Origin: CAYUIG01 sp964444685
Lineage (GTDB): Bacteria > Gemmatimonadota > Gemmatimonadetes > Longimicrobiales > RSA9
DNA length: 64,000 bases
Direction: 5' to 3'
Assembly: GCA_964444685.1 (NCBI GenBank)
Contig: CAYUIG010000002.1
Location: 55,517 to 119,516 of the forward strand
The notes beneath the pieces were generated by a model that saw nothing but the letters and a program-made list of their open reading frames with translations, was not told the DNA's origin and ran no database searches. Of this stretch, positions 25,334 through 32,788 are shown one piece after another; position 1 is the first letter of the stretch, and each line of letters opens with the position of its first letter. A program made the translations under genes and the position numbers.

Positions 25334-26701
25334 ATGAAACCGATCCGCAACGGCACAGCCAGAGTTCTCATAGCCGACGACCAGCAGGACGTGCTGGTCG
25401 CGCTCCGCATGCTGCTTTCGGAAGAAGGCTTCACGCTGACGACCGCGACCACACCGGACGCGGTGCTGCGCGCGCTCGACGAGGAGTCGTTCGATGCGGT
25501 CGTGATGGACCTCAATTATTCGCGCGACACCACGTCGGGGAAGGAGGGGCTCACGCTCCTCCAGTGCATCCGCGCACAGGATGACACACTGCCGGTGATC
25601 GTCATGACTGCGTGGGGCAGTGTGGACGGTGCGGTCACCGCCATGCGCAATGGCGCCAACGACTACATCCAGAAGCCGTGGGAGGACGAGCGGCTGGTCG
25701 CGACGCTGCGCACACAGGTGGAGCTGGCGCAGGCGGTGCGGCGCGCGCGGCTGCTGGAAGCGCAGAACGAGCGGCTCCAGGTGAAGGGACTGCCCGTCAT
25801 GATCGCCGAGTCGCCGGTCATGCGGCCAGTCTTCGAGGTGATGAATCGGGTCGCGAACTCCGATGCCACCGTGCTCATCACCGGTGAGCACGGCACCGGC
25901 AAGGAGGTCGTCGCGCAGTGGCTGCACGCCGCATCCGGCAGGAAGGACAAGCCGCTGGTCACGGTGAACGCCGGCGGGTTGTCGGAAGGCGTCGCCGAGA
26001 GCGAGCTCTTCGGTCACGTGAAGGGTGCGTTCACCGATGCGCGGCAGGACCGCATCGGCTGCTTCGAGCTGGCGAACGGCGGCACGCTCTTCCTCGACGA
26101 GATCGCCAACATGCCGGCCAAGCTGCAGGCCAAGCTCCTGCGCGTGCTCCAGACCGGCGACATCCAGCGCGTCGGCTCCTCGCGCACGATCCACGTCGAC
26201 GTGCGCGTCATCTGCGCCACCAACGCCGACATCGCGGCCGAGATCCAGGAGGGGCGCTTCCGCGAGGACCTGCTGTATCGGCTGAACACCGTCGAGATCC
26301 GGCTGCCGCCGCTGCGCGAACGCGGCGACGACATCCTCCTCCTCGCCGCCCACTTCCTCGCCTCGTTCGCCGCACGCTACGGCCGCAGCATGGCCGGCTT
26401 CGATCCGGCCGCGCAGTCGGCGCTGCGCGCGCACACGTGGCCTGGCAACGTGCGCGAACTGGCGCATGCGGTCGAGCGCGCGGTGCTGATGGCGCAGGGT
26501 GAGCGCATCACCGCACGCGACCTCGGCCTGCACACGCGCGAGCCGGCGCGCGGCGAGGATGAGATGACACTCGAGGAGGCGGAGCGCGCATTCATCCGCA
26601 AGGTGCTGGCGAAGCACGCGGGCAACGTGCTCGCCGCTGCGGAGCAGCTCGGCATGAGCCGCAGCGCGCTCTATCGCAGGATCCAGCAGTACGGCCTGTA
26701 G
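25334..26701 (+). CDS. NtrC-family sigma54-dependent response regulator
   Basis: 455 residues. Receiver (1-125) with DD at 15-16 and Asp59 (AVVMDLNYSRD), switch Thr in VMTAWGS and Lys in IQKPWED. AAA+ domain (about 155-385) with ITGEHGTGKE, the sigma54 loop GAFTDA (a common natural variant of GAFTGA), LFLDEIANMP and RFREDLLYRLN. Fis-type HTH at the end (NVLAAAEQLGMSRSALYRRIQQYGL). The kinase gene follows after 3 bases, so the two form a two-component system, probably regulating the upstream ADOP permease. Confidence 0.95.
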   Translation: MKPIRNGTARVLIADDQQDVLVALRMLLSEEGFTLTTATTPDAVLRALDEESFDAVVMDLNYSRDTTSGKEGLTLLQCIRAQDDTLPVIVMTAWGSVDGAVTAMRNGANDYIQKPWEDERLVATLRTQVELAQAVRRARLLEAQNERLQVKGLPVMIAESPVMRPVFEVMNRVANSDATVLITGEHGTGKEVVAQWLHAASGRKDKPLVTVNAGGLSEGVAESELFGHVKGAFTDARQDRIGCFELANGGTLFLDEIANMPAKLQAKLLRVLQTGDIQRVGSSRTIHVDVRVICATNADIAAEIQEGRFREDLLYRLNTVEIRLPPLRERGDDILLLAAHFLASFAARYGRSMAGFDPAAQSALRAHTWPGNVRELAHAVERAVLMAQGERITARDLGLHTREPARGEDEMTLEEAERAFIRKVLAKHAGNVLAAAEQLGMSRSALYRRIQQYGL

Positions 26702-26704
26702 CGA

Positions 26705-28072
26705 ATGATCGAAGCCCGGACGGCGCGTCGCAGCCTCGAGCGGACCGTCGTCCGGCTCGTCCTGATCGGCGGACTGCCCGCAGTCGTTTCAGCGATCTGG
26801 CTCGTATGGGTGGGGCCGTACGGACCGGAGCTGCGCTGGACGCTCACCACGCTGCTGCCCGCGTTCTGGCTCGGTGCCGCAGCCGTCGCATGGAACCGCA
26901 CGCTTCGACCGCTCCAGCTCCTCGTCAATCTCCTCGGTGCACTCAGGGAAGGGGACTACTCGCTGCGCGGCGCGGGCGCCGGTGCGGGGGATCCGCTCGG
27001 TGACGTCCTTGCCGAGGTCAACGCGCTCGGCGACACGCTCCACCGCCAGCGCCTGTCCGCCGTCGAGGCGACGGCGCTCCTCTCCAGCATCCTGCGCGAG
27101 ATCGATGTCGCGATCTTCGCGTTCGATGAGTTCGACAGACTGCGCGTGGTGAACCGCGCGGCCGCCGACCTGCTGCAGCGCTCGCAGGCCGAGCTGCTCG
27201 GGCTCGCTGCCACGGACGTCGGACTCGGTGAGCTGCTGACGGGTGATGCGCCGCGCACCGTCGAGCGCGCGTTCCCCGGCGGACGCGGACGGTGGGAGAT
27301 CCGGCGCAGCGAGTTCCGGCAGGACGGCCGGCCGCATCGCCTGCTCGTGCTCGCGGACCTGAGTCGCGCACTGCGCGAAGAAGAGCGGCAGGCGTGGCAG
27401 CGCATCGTACGCGTGCTCTCGCACGAGATCAACAACTCGCTCGCGCCGATTCAGTCCATCGCGCGCAGCGTGCGCCGCATCCTCGATCGCGAGCTGGCCG
27501 ACTCACCGCGCGTGAGCGAGGTCTACGAAGGTCTCGATGTCATCGCCGGCCGTGCAGGATCGCTTGGCAAGCTCATGTCCGAGTACGCGCGTCTCGCGAA
27601 GCTGCCAGCACCGAAGCTCCGGCCCGTGAACGTGGAAGAGCTGATACGCGGCGTCGTCGGCATCGAGCAGCGCGTCCCAGTACGGGTCGTCGTCCCGTCG
27701 ACACCAGACGCCAGTCTCGAGTCTCCCGACTCCCGACTCATGGCCGACAGGCCCCAACTGGAGCAGGCGCTGATCAATCTCGTGCGCAACGCGGCCGACG
27801 CGTCGCTCGAAACGGCAGGCGAGGTGCGGATCTCATGGCACGCAAACGAGGACGCCGTCGAGATCCGCATCGAGGATGACGGGCCGGGCATCGAGAATCC
27901 CGGCAACCTCTTCGTGCCGTTCTTCACCACGAAGCCGGATGGCTCCGGCATCGGCCTCGCACTCTCGCGCCAGATCGCCGAAGCGCACGGCGGCAGCCTC
28001 ACCCTCGAGAACCGCACTCACCGCACCGGCGCACGCGCCGTACTCCGCATTCCCATTGCGGAGCGTGCGTAG
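26705..28072 (+). CDS. NtrY/NtrB-like sensor histidine kinase with in-frame repeat insert
   Basis: 455 residues. Two TM segments (about 17-35 and 47-64), a HAMP-like stretch, a PAS domain (about 120-220), a dimerisation helix with His240 (VLSHEINNSLAPIQSI), then an ATPase domain with QLEQALINLVRNAADAS, IEDDGPGIENP and GSGIGLALSRQIAEAHGG. Between the dimerisation and ATPase parts, residues about 333-345 (TPDASLESPDSRL) are encoded by a heptamer-family repeat (27702-27740). The insert keeps the frame and lies before the N-box, so the kinase is probably still functional. Partner of the NtrC-type regulator 3 bases upstream. Confidence 0.93.
   Translation: MIEARTARRSLERTVVRLVLIGGLPAVVSAIWLVWVGPYGPELRWTLTTLLPAFWLGAAAVAWNRTLRPLQLLVNLLGALREGDYSLRGAGAGAGDPLGDVLAEVNALGDTLHRQRLSAVEATALLSSILREIDVAIFAFDEFDRLRVVNRAAADLLQRSQAELLGLAATDVGLGELLTGDAPRTVERAFPGGRGRWEIRRSEFRQDGRPHRLLVLADLSRALREEERQAWQRIVRVLSHEINNSLAPIQSIARSVRRILDRELADSPRVSEVYEGLDVIAGRAGSLGKLMSEYARLAKLPAPKLRPVNVEELIRGVVGIEQRVPVRVVVPSTPDASLESPDSRLMADRPQLEQALINLVRNAADASLETAGEVRISWHANEDAVEIRIEDDGPGIENPGNLFVPFFTTKPDGSGIGLALSRQIAEAHGGSLTLENRTHRTGARAVLRIPIAERA
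27702..27740. repeat. Heptamer-family repeat inside a kinase coding region
   Basis: CACCAGACGCCAGTCTCGAG followed by TCTCCCGACTCCCGACTC. It joins a CCAGAC-type unit to TCCCGAC heptamers, the same words as the intergenic copies, and contributes 13 residues to the kinase. Confidence 0.8.
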
Positions 28073-28083
28073 CGCCGGGTCGC

Positions 28084-28320
28084 CTACTGCTGTTTCCGGT
28101 ACACCCTGTCCAGCGCGGACTCGTACTCCTCGTCCGTGATCCGGCCGTTCACCCACGCGCGCTGCAGCTCCGTCACAGGATCGGGACGCGGCAGCTCGGG
28201 CGCACGCGTGGCCGTCGTACCGCGGCCGTGCGGGAGCGCGCGCGGACGGCAGCTGGAACTGCCCTGGATCACATTCCTCAGCACGACGAACAGAATCACC
28301 AGCAGCAACCACTCGGGCAT
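28084..28320 (-). CDS. Small membrane protein with SHOCT-like C-terminus
   Basis: 78 residues: an N-terminal hydrophobic helix (MPEWLLLVILFVVLRNVI), a Pro/Arg-rich linker, and a C-terminal SHOCT-type short helix pair (VTELQRAWVNGRITDEEYESALDRVYRK). SHOCT domains are oligomerisation motifs of small membrane proteins. It starts 2 bases after the stop of the PadR gene and is probably in its operon. Confidence 0.8.
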   Translation of the reverse strand: MPEWLLLVILFVVLRNVIQGSSSCRPRALPHGRGTTATRAPELPRPDPVTELQRAWVNGRITDEEYESALDRVYRKQQ

Positions 28321-28322
28321 CG

Positions 28323-28880
28323 TCAGGCCTCCTTCCGCTGGCGGACATCGCGCGTTGCACGATCGATCACGTCTCGCAACTCCTTCAGCGCATCGGTGTT
28401 CCCCGCGCGGCGCATCGCCTCCTCGAAGCTCGCCTGCGCGAAACGCACGAACGACTTCGTCACTTCGCCCATCGCGGGACCCGTGAAGCGATCCGCCATC
28501 GCGCTGATCCGATCCGTCACATCGTCGACCCGCTCGCTGTGCTCCGTCAGGAACGCACGACCCGCCTCCGTGATCGTGTACACGCGCTTGCCGTCACGAT
28601 CCTCCGACGTCACGTAACCTTGGTCCTGGAGCAGCTGCAGCACCGGATACACGGAACCCGGACTCGCCGAATACCAGCCGCCGGCTTCCGCCTCCAGCGC
28701 CTGCATCACCTCGTAGCCGTGCATCGGCTTCTCCCACAGCAGCCGCAGGATTACGTACTTCAGGTCGCCGCGGTCGAATACACGCTTGCGCGGACCCCGC
28801 TTCCCGAAATCCGGCCCGCACGCCGCCGCCCACGGCCCGAATCCCCAGTCACCCCAGCCACCAAAGCCTGCGCGACCCAT
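28323..28880 (-). CDS. PadR-family transcriptional regulator
   Basis: 185 residues from ATG 28880, chosen for the GAGGAGG just upstream. The longer frame from 28928 runs into a heptamer repeat. Gly/Trp-rich N-terminal tail (GFGGWGDWGFGPWAAACG), then a PadR winged helix (FDRGDLKYVILRLLWEKPMHGYEVMQALE, SPGSVYPVLQLLQDQGYV, GKRVYTITEAG) and a helical C-terminal dimer region. Probably binds the palindrome at 28935-28958 and represses its own operon. PadR proteins often control ADOP or multidrug transporters in this group (family knowledge). Confidence 0.93.
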   Translation of the reverse strand: MGRAGFGGWGDWGFGPWAAACGPDFGKRGPRKRVFDRGDLKYVILRLLWEKPMHGYEVMQALEAEAGGWYSASPGSVYPVLQLLQDQGYVTSEDRDGKRVYTITEAGRAFLTEHSERVDDVTDRISAMADRFTGPAMGEVTKSFVRFAQASFEEAMRRAGNTDALKELRDVIDRATRDVRQRKEA

Positions 28881-28896
28881 CGCATCCTCCTCGAAG

Positions 28897-28927
28897 CTCG
28901 ACTCCCGACTCCTGACTCTCGACTCCA
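28897..28927. repeat. Heptamer repeat (TCCCGAC type) in the PadR leader
   Basis: CTCGACTCCCGACTCCTGAC then TCTCGACTCC. One arm only. It lies between the palindromic operator and the ribosome binding site of the PadR gene, so it would form part of that transcript's leader. Confidence 0.75.
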
Positions 28928-28934
28928 TACGTTC

Positions 28935-28958
28935 CGATATATCGCGAAGTTTCGCGAT
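28935..28958. promoter_or_regulatory. Double palindrome, likely PadR operator
   Basis: CGATATATCG (28935-28944) overlaps ATCGCGAA-GT-TTCGCGAT (28941-28958, perfect 8-bp arms). It lies upstream of PadR on one strand and of the 29036 gene on the other. PadR proteins bind AT-centred inverted repeats, so autoregulation is likely, but this was not tested. Confidence 0.55.
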
Positions 28959-29035
28959 CCCGGATCTGATTTACGGGACGGAACTTGCATGATGGGGAGG
29001 GGAACCCTCACGGCGAACCAGAAGGAGGCAGCAGT

Positions 29036-29407
29036 ATGGCGCAGGAGAGGGAAGGCAGCCGGATGACGGACAGGTCGGCGAACCGCACGACGGATCGAAC
29101 CACGCGCGAGCCCGGGTCGAGCTGGAGCGACGAGTCACGCTGGTGGCGTGAGAACTGGCAGAGCCGTCCGTACGTGCGCGAGGGTCGGCGGTTCGAGGAT
29201 TACGAGCCGGGCTATCGGTACGGCTTCGAGTCCGCGTCGCGGCAACAGGGCCGGTCGTGGGATGAAGCGGAGCCGGAGCTGCGTGCGGGCTGGGATCGGT
29301 ACGAGCACAAGGGCCGGTCGACGTGGGAAGAGATCAAGGACTCCGTCCGTGATGCATGGGAGCACCTGACGGGATCGGACCGGGAGCACGGCCGCCACGA
29401 TCGGTGA
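29036..29407 (+). CDS. Hydrophilic stress-type protein with WRENWQSRPY motif
   Basis: 123 residues from ATG 29036, with GGAGG 7 bases upstream. Very polar, aromatic-rich and Arg-rich: WWRENWQSRPYVREG, FEDYEPGYRYGFESA, WDEAEPELRAGW, STWEEIKDSVRDAWEHLTG. This pattern of short conserved blocks is found in small cytoplasmic proteins of many environmental bacteria; I know no assigned function. No signal peptide. It is divergent from PadR and shares its palindromic control region. Confidence 0.75.
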   Translation: MAQEREGSRMTDRSANRTTDRTTREPGSSWSDESRWWRENWQSRPYVREGRRFEDYEPGYRYGFESASRQQGRSWDEAEPELRAGWDRYEHKGRSTWEEIKDSVRDAWEHLTGSDREHGRHDR

Positions 29408-29495
29408 CACGAAGGTCGGTCGGAGCGATGCAGTAGTCGCGGGGGTGGCGCGTGTTGCGCCGCCCCCGTTTTCGCAACAACCACAGGAGGTGTGC

Positions 29496-29789
29496 ATGGC
29501 CGGACGCGGGAAGGACCGTTCGCGCGGCGAGGAGCGAAACGTCAACGAGCCGCAGCGTGGCCGCCAGCAGGGCGAGGGGCTGTTGGGTTCGGAGCGAGGC
29601 AAGCAGCGCGGTCAGGAGCAGAACATCGAACGGTCGAAGCAGGGCAAGTCGGGACGCGAGCAGTCGGGCTCCGAGCAGGAGAACGTCCGCCGCGGTGTGG
29701 GCCGCGAGCATGGCACACAGTCGGACGGCGGCGCCGAGCGTGAGTTTGAAGGCGAGGGGATCGGGGAAGGGGACCTGGACGAGCGCTGA
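29496..29789 (+). CDS. Low-complexity Gly/Glu/Arg-rich small protein
   Basis: 97 residues from ATG 29496, with AGGAGG 5 bases upstream. Composition is dominated by G, E, R, Q and S (EERNVNEPQRGRQQGEGLLG; GREQSGSEQENVRRG), with no hydrophobic core, so it is probably disordered. It resembles small stress-induced hydrophilins only in composition. Downstream of, and codirectional with, the 29036 gene. Confidence 0.6.
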   Translation: MAGRGKDRSRGEERNVNEPQRGRQQGEGLLGSERGKQRGQEQNIERSKQGKSGREQSGSEQENVRRGVGREHGTQSDGGAEREFEGEGIGEGDLDER

Positions 29790-29846
29790 TACGCGATGTC
29801 GGGCCGCGGGCCGGTGGCGCAGCGCGCGTCACCGGCCCGCGCGCGT

Positions 29847-30260
29847 TCATTCCGGGACCAGGGTCAGCAGTACGCGGTAGTCGCGCTGCGGGATCTCGCG
29901 GTCCGTGCGTGGCAGCGGCTCGAGGTCCCCGATCCGGAACGTACGCCCGGCGAACGCAACACTAAGTGGCTCCGTCGCCGTGTTGAGCGACACATTCCGC
30001 GTTTCCGCGCCCGCGGTAAGTCGCAGCGTGATGCTGCCGTTCCCTTCCCAGACGCACTGCACGTCCGTCGGGCAGCGCGAGTCCTCCGTCACGTCGACGA
30101 ACACGATCTCGATCCCGTCCACCTGCGCGGTCGTTCCCGCAGACATCCGCACGGTCACCGTGTCACCGTTCGCCACCTCGACGAGCGCCGGTTCGTGCGC
30201 CGTGGGTCCGCCGCACGCAGAAGCGCCAGCCGCAAGTGCGAGCAGCCATGCATTCCTCAT
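29847..30260 (-). CDS. Lipoprotein with SRCPTDVQCVWEGNG motif
   Basis: 137 residues, signal MRNAWLLALAAGASAC with a lipobox Cys at 16. The mature part is a beta domain with the two-cysteine block SRCPTDVQCVWEGNGSITL, a motif seen in many uncharacterised bacterial secreted proteins. It follows the serpin by 7 bases on the same strand and is probably in its operon. Confidence 0.75.
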   Translation of the reverse strand: MRNAWLLALAAGASACGGPTAHEPALVEVANGDTVTVRMSAGTTAQVDGIEIVFVDVTEDSRCPTDVQCVWEGNGSITLRLTAGAETRNVSLNTATEPLSVAFAGRTFRIGDLEPLPRTDREIPQRDYRVLLTLVPE

Positions 30261-30267
30261 GTTCGCC

Positions 30268-31488
30268 TCATTCCGTTGCGGTCGGATCGCCGACGCGTCC
30301 CATGAACAGCAGCGTGCCCGATCCGCGCTCGCGAATCGCGAACACGAACGGGCGGTCGAATTCGATGCTCGGCGGTGCCGATGTCACGGAGACGCCGACG
30401 GCCGTTGCCGCAGCGGCTTCGGTGCCCAGCTCGTGCACGTCGATGAACGACTTGTGCTCGACGCGTGAGATGTAGAGGTCGTCGCGCGCGCGCGTGATCC
30501 GGTCGAAGTCCGCGAGCGCCGGATCGAACGCGACGCCCATCCCGAGTTCGCGCAGCGCATCGTTCAGCCGATCTCCCCACGTGAAGCGGAACTTCGGCAC
30601 CATGAGCTGGATGCGTCCAGGCTGCATCGCGTCCAGCCACTGCTGCCACTGCGACGGTGTGAGCTCCGCCACGAGATCGTCGAGCGTGCGGCCGTCTGCC
30701 GGCATGAGCACGACCATCGAGAACGCGCTATCCGCGTACAGCAGTTCGACGCCGACGACGTCGTCGTTCTGGAAGTGGAGGTAGCGCGCATCCTGCGACA
30801 TGCGTGGCGCGGTGACGGTGCTGCCGCCCTCAAGGTGGAACGGCGCGTCGTGCGTGCCGTGCTCGTTGAACGGCTGTGTCCACGGCGCCTTGAAGTAGAC
30901 CGCATTCACGAGGAACAGCACCTCGAGCGGATCGATCTGCCTGATCAGGTCCTTGATCCTGCCGCCCGTCGCGTCCTCCGCCCAGCCGCTGATCGTGGCG
31001 GGCGCGGACGGCGCGGAGAAGTCGAGGTCGCGCACCTCCGCATCGAACGTCTCGCGCACGGCATCCAGGAACGGCTGCTCGATGGGGAAGCCGCCGCGGT
31101 ACCACACCGAGTTCGCGAGCCGGAACTCCACCTTGCGATCGCGCGCACGCAGCTGCGCGATCAGTCCCGCGTACGCCGCATTGACCTCGTCCTCCGGCAG
31201 CGCGCCGAATCCGAGCGCGGCGCGCATGGCGTCGTACGTCTCGCCCTCCGCGCCGTTCATGGTCATGCCGAGCGCCATGGAAACGCTGAGCGGCGACACC
31301 AGCAGATTCGGCTTCTCCACCGCCGCATGCAGCGCGCGGAACAGCCCGAGCCCGAACGCCGTGTTCGCGGCCGAGACCTCCAGCTCGCGCACCGTGAACG
31401 GCCGCGGGTCCTCGATCGGCCCCGTCGTCTCCACCGTGCATCCCGCCATCAGCGCGGCCCCCACGAACGCCACCTTGCGACGACTCAT
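30268..31488 (-). CDS. Lipoprotein serpin (inhibitory type)
   Basis: 406 residues from ATG 31488, with CGGAGGTG upstream. Lipobox MAGC at 14-17 predicts outer-surface or periplasmic anchoring. A full serpin fold follows (NLLVSPLSVSMALGMTMNGA; LFLVNAVYFKAPWTQPF; MVPKFRFTWGDRLNDAL). The reactive-centre hinge is GTEAAAATAV (355-364), matching the small-residue consensus of inhibitory serpins. By consensus spacing the scissile bond lies near VT-SA (about 368-371), which suggests a small-residue P1. It ends with the signature FDRPFVFAIRERGSGTLLFMGRV. Target protease unknown. Confidence 0.93.
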   Translation of the reverse strand: MSRRKVAFVGAALMAGCTVETTGPIEDPRPFTVRELEVSAANTAFGLGLFRALHAAVEKPNLLVSPLSVSMALGMTMNGAEGETYDAMRAALGFGALPEDEVNAAYAGLIAQLRARDRKVEFRLANSVWYRGGFPIEQPFLDAVRETFDAEVRDLDFSAPSAPATISGWAEDATGGRIKDLIRQIDPLEVLFLVNAVYFKAPWTQPFNEHGTHDAPFHLEGGSTVTAPRMSQDARYLHFQNDDVVGVELLYADSAFSMVVLMPADGRTLDDLVAELTPSQWQQWLDAMQPGRIQLMVPKFRFTWGDRLNDALRELGMGVAFDPALADFDRITRARDDLYISRVEHKSFIDVHELGTEAAAATAVGVSVTSAPPSIEFDRPFVFAIRERGSGTLLFMGRVGDPTATE

Positions 31489-31576
31489 GTCCACCTCCGT
31501 CTCTCCCATACGACGCGCGAGCCCCTTGTTCTTCGCACATGGCCGGGCTGGCCCGGAGCTTGTATGCTCCCAACCC

Positions 31577-32164
31577 ATGACCATGCGACGCGTCCGGTCC
31601 GTCCTCCTCGCGGCACTCCTCGTGCCCGGCTGCGCCACGCTCCAGCAGATCGCGGCGCTCCGCGACGTCGACTTCGCCCTCGACCGGGCCACCGACGTCT
31701 ACCTTGCCGGTGTGGCCGTCGACCGCATCCGTTCCTGGAACGATCTCTCCGCCTCCGATGCCGCCCGGATCACCCTGGCCGTCACGCGCGCCGAGGTCCC
31801 GCTCGAGTTCGAGCTGCACGTGGCCGCCCTCAACCCCGCGGAGAACGACGTCACCGCCCGGCTCCTCGCCATGGACTGGACGCTGCTGCTCGAGAACCGC
31901 GAAACGGTCTCCGGCCGGCTGAACCGCGAGGTCGTGCTGCCCCCCGGCCAGCGCGTCGACATCCCCATCGTCATCGGCCTCGACCTCGTCGACTTCTTCG
32001 ATGAGAACGCCCGCGACCTCGTCGACCTCGTGCTTTCGTTGTCCGGTCAGGGCGGTGCGCCCAAGAACGTAGCCCTCAGCGCCTCGCCGACCATCGAGAC
32101 GCCGCTCGGGCCCATGCGCTACCCTCAGCCCATTACCATCGTATCGGCTACCGTCGGGAACTGA
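31577..32164 (+). CDS. LEA14/WHy-type lipoprotein
   Basis: 195 residues from ATG 31577. Signal MTMRRVRSVLLAALLVPGC with lipobox Cys. The domain (about 25-140) reads QIAALRDVDFALDRATDVYLAGV, EVPLEFELHVAALNPAEND, LLAMDWTLLLENRETVSG and LPPGQRVDIPIVIGLDL, the LEA_2/WHy beta-sandwich pattern of desiccation and stress proteins. Divergent from the serpin gene; the shared 88 bases hold both promoters. Confidence 0.8.
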   Translation: MTMRRVRSVLLAALLVPGCATLQQIAALRDVDFALDRATDVYLAGVAVDRIRSWNDLSASDAARITLAVTRAEVPLEFELHVAALNPAENDVTARLLAMDWTLLLENRETVSGRLNREVVLPPGQRVDIPIVIGLDLVDFFDENARDLVDLVLSLSGQGGAPKNVALSASPTIETPLGPMRYPQPITIVSATVGN

Positions 32165-32200
32165 GTTTTCACCGCAGAGCCGCAGAGAACGCAGAGGCGA
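32165..32200 (+). repeat. TTCACCGC-GAG family repeat, left boundary
   Basis: TTTTCACCGCAGAGCCGCAG then AGAACGCAGAGGCGAC, directly after the TGA of the LEA14-like gene. It is in inverse orientation to the copy at 32722-32752. Confidence 0.75.
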
Positions 32201-32374
32201 CGCGCCGAACAATTGTCGAGCCCGAGCACGTTCAGGTCCCCGATCGCATCCCACCCTACCCTACAGCAGCCGATGTTGCGCGCCTTGTCGCAGCCGTTAT
32301 CTGCTCGCCATCGTCTTTGCACATTCCGTCGTGGGGGATCTTGGCAGCGCGAGGCTGGTTTCAGCGCGAGTGAT

Positions 32375-32549
32375 GTGAACCTTGCCCCAAGGACCTATCT
32401 CTGGAGGGGTGGGGCACGATTCACCGCGCGTGGCGCAGTTGAAATGACCCCAGATGCATTCATGAATGGCGTGGGGCATGGTTCACGGCACGTAGCGCAG
32501 TCAGAAAGACCCCAGTCTCTCAGAGACAGCCGCGCGGGGTAAGGTTCAC
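32375..32549. repeat. Degenerate 61-64 base repeat with inverted end
   Basis: Units begin GGGGCACGATTCACCGCG (32412), GGGGCATGGTTCACGGCA (32473) and GGGGTAAGGTTCACCGCG (32536). An inverted copy, GTGAACCTTGCCCC, opens the region at 32375-32388. Units share a GACCCCAG block in the middle. Confidence 0.65.
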
Positions 32550-32570
32550 CGCGCCGCCTGTGGCCGAACC

Positions 32571-32716
32571 CAACGCGCGTCTCCTCCACCACCCAACGCG
32601 CGTATCCTCCTCAGGTGCGTCTCCTCCCACCATCCCAACGCGCGTCTCCTCCTCAGGTGCGTCTCCTCCACCATCCCAACGCGCGTCTCCTCCACACATG
32701 CGTCTGCTCCACCACC
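32571..32716 (+). repeat. Tandem repeat, unit about 41 bases
   Basis: Units start at 32571, 32594, 32636 and 32677 with CAACGCGCGTMTCCTCC. Full units contain a second half (GGTGCGTCTCCTCC), so the unit is itself a half-duplication. The first copy is truncated to 23 bases. Confidence 0.8.
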
Positions 32717-32721
32717 CCCTC

Positions 32722-32752
32722 TGCGCCCTCCGCGCCTCCGTGGTGAGTATTC
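32722..32752 (-). repeat. TTCACCGC-GAG family repeat, right boundary
   Basis: Minus strand: CTCACCACGGAGGCGCGGAG then GGCGCAGAGG. It closes the gene-free region that opens at 32165. Confidence 0.7.
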
Positions 32753-32788
32753 GTTGCCTTCCCGAGCCGTCCTGCTAAGGTTGAACCC

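Larger units (their letters stand above)
32165..32788. other. Gene-free region of 624 bases filled with repeats
   Basis: No gene is supported. It is bounded by inverted copies of the TTCACCGC-GAG family (32165-32200 and 32722-32752). Inside are a degenerate array with units of about 61-64 bases and a tandem array with units of about 41 bases. Short open frames here have no start context or known domain. Confidence 0.75.

Noticed and set aside
29496..29789. Low-complexity protein considered as a possible shadow
   Set aside because: Kept as a gene because of a good AGGAGG and codirectional context. The opposite-strand frame (29542-29850) was rejected.
32571..32716. Tandem array considered as a CRISPR
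   Set aside because: Units are contiguous and nearly identical along their whole length. There are no unique spacers and no cas genes in the window.
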